Below are positions 61,064-64,000 of a stretch of DNA of 64,000 nt, piece by piece. The number at the start of each line of letters is the position of its first letter. Within the stretch, counting starts at the first letter, position 1. The notes beneath the pieces are model-generated. The model did no database searches and was not told the DNA's origin. It saw only the letters and a program-made list of their open reading frames with translations. Both the position numbers and the translations under genes were made by a program. The stretch is from an uncultured Collinsella sp. (lineage in GTDB: Bacteria > Actinomycetota > Coriobacteriia > Coriobacteriales > Coriobacteriaceae), in NCBI GenBank assembly GCA_937982065.1, contig CALJMO010000067.1:1-64000 (forward strand). The letters are read 5' to 3'.

Positions 61064-62121
61064 CAGCCAAACCTCTTCTCATCAATCGCGTGCAATGCGC
61101 AAGGCAGCACCATCCAGGCAGCGTACACAACATAGCCCGGCCACGGCGCCGGCACCGAGAGCTGCGGATAAAACGAATACTGCGTCGTCGCGGTCCATGC
61201 CACCGCCACCGCGGCCGCGCCAAACAGCGCAAGCCCAACCAGCGCGGCAACATCGCCGCGCCCCAGCCGATACCGCGCATACGTCGTTCGACGCGTCGCG
61301 GCGCCCCACCCACGGGAGCGCATGGCGTCCGCGCGCTCCAGCGAATCTTCCATGCCCCAGCCCATCAACACGCTCGACGCCCGCAGGTGCGAGCGCACGG
61401 GGTCGGCCGGCGCACGCCCCGGTACATCAATCGCATCTTGCACCGCCAGCACCGTGCGGCCGCGGCGCAAAAACTGCGGGATAAGCCGCATGCACATCGA
61501 GATCATGAGCGCGATCACCGGCGCGGCGTTACCCAAAAGCGCAAGCACCTTGTCGTATTCGAGCATCGACGCCGCGGCCTCAAACCACAGCACGCTCGCC
61601 ACAAACAGTCCGCCCATGCACAGGCCATATACCATGCTCTCCAGATACACCGCGCGCACGCCGATGCGAAGCAGCTCCGTCGAACCCGAAGCGCTAAACA
61701 GCGGATTGACCAGCGCGATAATCAAAATCACCGGCAGCTGCCAGCGAAGTGCGCCCAGCGTGCGGGCAGCCCCACGCGTCGCAAATCCATACGCCAGCCC
61801 GCCCGCAAGCGACAGCGCAATCAGCACCGGTTGCATCGAGAACATGGTGAGCCCCAGCGTCAGCACTATATAGAGTGCCGACACAGCCGGATGCGACATC
61901 GAGAACGCCGCGACGGGCTCGCCGCCAAACTCCTCTCGTATGTTGTCCACGGGCACCCCCGTCCCCTCGCTCAAACGACAGCTCCGCAGCATCGCCAACG
62001 CCGCACGCAAGCAGTGCAAACGCCACGCCGGCGGCGCAAGCCTCAACCGCCGCAAACCAATCGCTACGCGCTCAACATATGCCTGCGGTATCATATTGCG
62101 CCGTGTATCGTTTCCAAACAC
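61063..62121 (-). CDS. ECF transporter T component
   Basis: A membrane protein of about six helices with the coupling motifs of EcfT: two Ala-Arg-Gly-like segments, of which ADAMRSRGWG is clear. It joins the ATPases to the S component. The longest frame gives 352 aa, but the first 55-60 residues look non-native and overlap the glmU promoter region; GTG 61950 is a likely start (about 295 aa). First gene of the operon T, A-A, S. Confidence 0.8.
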   Translation of the reverse strand: MFGNDTRRNMIPQAYVERVAIGLRRLRLAPPAWRLHCLRAALAMLRSCRLSEGTGVPVDNIREEFGGEPVAAFSMSHPAVSALYIVLTLGLTMFSMQPVLIALSLAGGLAYGFATRGAARTLGALRWQLPVILIIALVNPLFSASGSTELLRIGVRAVYLESMVYGLCMGGLFVASVLWFEAAASMLEYDKVLALLGNAAPVIALMISMCMRLIPQFLRRGRTVLAVQDAIDVPGRAPADPVRSHLRASSVLMGWGMEDSLERADAMRSRGWGAATRRTTYARYRLGRGDVAALVGLALFGAAAVAVAWTATTQYSFYPQLSVPAPWPGYVVYAAWMVLPCALHAIDEKRFG

Positions 62122-62149
62122 ACGTCTCTATAACGTAACAGGAGATCAC

Positions 62150-63562
62150 ATGGACGCAACCGCAATTATCCTCGCTGCCGGCGAGGGCACCCGCATGAAG
62201 TCGAACCACTGCAAGGTTTCGCACAAGATCCTGGGCAAGCCCATGGTCCAGTGGATCGTCGACGCCACCATCAAGGCCGGCTGCAGCCGCATCGTGGTCG
62301 TCATCGGCAGCCACGCCGACGAGATGCGCGCCCTCATCGACGGCGCCTACGCCAGCAGCGCCACCAAGGTCGAGTGCGTCGAGCAGACCGAGCGCCTGGG
62401 CACCGGTCACGCCGTGAAGGTCGCGCTCGAGGCCTGCGGCATCACGCAAGGCCCCGTCGTCGTGCTCAACGGCGACCTGCCGCTCATCACCGCCGACACC
62501 GTCGCCAAGTTCGCACAGACCGTCGCTACCGGCGAGCTCGCCTGCACCGTCATGACCATGACCCCGCCCGACCCCTTCGGCTACGGCCGCATCAAGCTGG
62601 GCGCCGACGGCCAGATCGAGCGCATCATCGAGCAGAAGGACTGCACGCCCGAGCAGGCCGCCACGCTGCTGGAGTGCAACGCCGGCTGCTACGCCTTCGA
62701 CGGCGCGCAGCTCGCCGCCCACATCAACGAGATCGGCAACGACAACGCGCAGTCCGAGTACTATCTGCCCGACATGCTCGAAATCCTCAAGGGTCACGGC
62801 CAGGCGGTCTCCATCTTCCACTGCGACGACTACCGCGACGGCCTGGGCGTCAACAGCCGCATCCAGCTCGCGCAGCTCACCGCCATTGCGCGCGACCGCA
62901 TCAACGAGCACTGGATGGCCGAGGGCGTCACGTTCATCGATCCCACGCAGGCCTGGATCGGCCCCGACGCCGTTATCGGCCGCGACACCGTCGTGTGGCC
63001 GCAGACGCACCTAATCGGCCACGTCACCGTGGGCGAGGAGTGCCAGCTCGGCCCCAACAGCCGCCTCACCGACACCACCGTCGGCAGCGGCTGCACCATC
63101 GATGAGACCATCGCCATCGAGGCCGTCATCGAGAACGGCGTCGACTGCGGCCCGCGCGCCTACCTGCGCCCGGGTACCCACATGCTCGACGGATCCAAGG
63201 CCGGCACGCACGTGGAGATCAAGAAGTCCACGATCGGCGAGGGCTCCAAGGTGCCGCACCTGTCCTACATCGGCGACACCACCATGGGCTCCGGCGTCAA
63301 CGTGGGCGCAGGCTCCATCACCTGCAACTACGACGGCGTGCACAAGCACAAGACCGTCATCGGCAAGGACGCCTTCATCGGTTCCGACACCATGATGGTC
63401 GCGCCCGCCCAGATCGGCGACGGCGCGCTCGTGGCCGCCGGCTCCGTCATCACCGAGCCGGTCCCGGCCGACGCACTCGGTCTGGGCCGCGCCCGTCAGG
63501 TAAACATTGAGGGCTGGGCCGCCGATTATCGCCGCCGTCTGCACGGGGACGACGAGGTATAA
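62150..63562 (+). CDS. glmU: Bifunctional UDP-GlcNAc pyrophosphorylase / GlcN-1-P acetyltransferase
   Basis: A 470-aa enzyme making UDP-GlcNAc for peptidoglycan. The N-terminal uridylyltransferase starts ILAAGEGTRMKS and includes VLNGDLPL. The C-terminal left-handed beta helix (about 250-450) holds RPGTHMLDGSKAGTHVEIKK and NYDGVHKHKTVIG, the acetyl-CoA site. ATG 62150 follows CAGGAGAT; the longer frame to the left overlaps ecfT and is spurious. It precedes prs, as in many Gram-positives. Confidence 0.95.
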   Translation: MDATAIILAAGEGTRMKSNHCKVSHKILGKPMVQWIVDATIKAGCSRIVVVIGSHADEMRALIDGAYASSATKVECVEQTERLGTGHAVKVALEACGITQGPVVVLNGDLPLITADTVAKFAQTVATGELACTVMTMTPPDPFGYGRIKLGADGQIERIIEQKDCTPEQAATLLECNAGCYAFDGAQLAAHINEIGNDNAQSEYYLPDMLEILKGHGQAVSIFHCDDYRDGLGVNSRIQLAQLTAIARDRINEHWMAEGVTFIDPTQAWIGPDAVIGRDTVVWPQTHLIGHVTVGEECQLGPNSRLTDTTVGSGCTIDETIAIEAVIENGVDCGPRAYLRPGTHMLDGSKAGTHVEIKKSTIGEGSKVPHLSYIGDTTMGSGVNVGAGSITCNYDGVHKHKTVIGKDAFIGSDTMMVAPAQIGDGALVAAGSVITEPVPADALGLGRARQVNIEGWAADYRRRLHGDDEV

Positions 63563-63580
63563 CGTTTTACCAAGCACAAA

Positions 63581-63612
63581 AGGAGCTGTTCCCTGGGGAC
63601 GGCTCCTTTTTC
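63581..63612 (+). terminator. Terminator between glmU and prs
   Basis: AGGAGCTGTTCC pairs with GGGACGGCTCCT (two G-U pairs) and is followed by TTTTTC. Confidence 0.8.
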
Positions 63613-63753
63613 TATCGTGACCTGCGCGACCGGATGAGTGGTCGGTTCGTGTCCGTTGACGGTAAAGACGTTATCAAGACCTGATAAACCCCGCATCGCG
63701 GTTACAATGCAACAAGGCATCTATATGGCATTCGATGTTAAAGGAGAAGGGTA

Positions 63754-64000
63754 ATGCCGATTAATGATCCCGAGAAGTCGGAGAATATGCGCAAGTCCAT
63801 CCGCGTGTATTCCGGTTCCTCCAACCGTCCCCTCGCTCAGAAGATCGCTGAGTACCTTGGGGTCGAGCTTTCGGGCCTTACGCTAAAGCAGTTCGCCAAC
63901 GGTGAGATTTACGCCCGCTACGACGAGACCGTCCGTGGCGCCGACGTCTTCCTGATTCAGTCCGTGGCCGGCGGCAACGTCAACGACATGCTCATGGAGC
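63754..64000 (+). CDS. prs: Ribose-phosphate pyrophosphokinase (5' part only)
   Basis: The first 82 codons of PRPP synthetase; the gene runs off the window. The N-terminal FANGEIYARYDETVRGADVF, with the conserved F-x2-GE and VRG-DVF pattern, is diagnostic. ATG 63754 follows AAAGGAGAAGGG. PRPP is the co-substrate of PyrE at the other end of the window. Confidence 0.92.
   Translation, partial: MPINDPEKSENMRKSIRVYSGSSNRPLAQKIAEYLGVELSGLTLKQFANGEIYARYDETVRGADVFLIQSVAGGNVNDMLME

Overview
The window looks like a chromosome segment of a gut Coriobacteriia (Actinomycetota), most likely Collinsella or a close relative. This is inferred from the high G+C, the LuxR regulator with a membrane-spanning N-terminal half, the NRAMP-related Mg transporter type known from Eggerthella, an Ech-type hydrogenase and the general gene style. 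No marker gene fixes the species.

Layout. 1-12.6 kb: pyrE, a P-type Mg2+ ATPase (mgtA) with a structured leader, a frameshifted LuxR-type regulator, a GH1 phospho-beta-glucosidase, an orphan AAA ATPase between duplicated flanks, a DUF4867 protein, luxS, and a nucleoside hydrolase-ribokinase operon. 12.7-27.3 kb: an OatA-like acyltransferase with a 22-bp tandem repeat at its 5' end, an operon of an MgtE-like sensor/membrane protein and an NRAMP-related Mg transporter, a degenerate polysaccharide deacetylase, PRC-barrel and YtxH envelope proteins, CorC/CNNM and hemolysin III membrane proteins, a secreted-side hydrolase and a DUF362 ferredoxin. 27.4-36.2 kb: a MacB-like ABC exporter, then an ABC-2 exporter operon divergent from a NarL-type two-component pair. 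36.2-43.8 kb: one giant LPXTG surface protein (VWA plus about ten pilin isopeptide domains), bracketed by palindromic elements in mirror order. 43.8-49.4 kb: an Ech-type group 4 [NiFe] hydrogenase operon with EchA and EchB fused. 49.7-64 kb: an orphan HTH protein, a BaiCD/BaiH-like flavin oxidoreductase, initiator tRNA, coaX, folP-folK fusion with a biotin-ligase-like gene, cobB, xth, an ECF transporter operon (T, fused A-A, S), glmU and the start of prs.

The most unusual content is intergenic. At least six families of fixed-length palindromic elements occur: a 57-bp unit (7 copies, four of them in an 80-81-bp periodic array), a 67-bp unit (2 copies, both between convergent genes), a 154-bp unit (2), a 160-bp unit (2), a 31-bp unit (3-4) and a short 27-bp unit (2). 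The two 154-bp copies have perfect 25-bp terminal inverted repeats that differ by a compensated base change. One element-like sequence lies inside the ECF ATPase gene in an open frame. Together they resemble REP/BIME or MITE-like sequences; no transposase for them is visible here.

Many genes are in compact operons with 1-14 bp overlaps. Starts were moved from the longest reading frame where a Shine-Dalgarno site or family length supported it; each case is stated.
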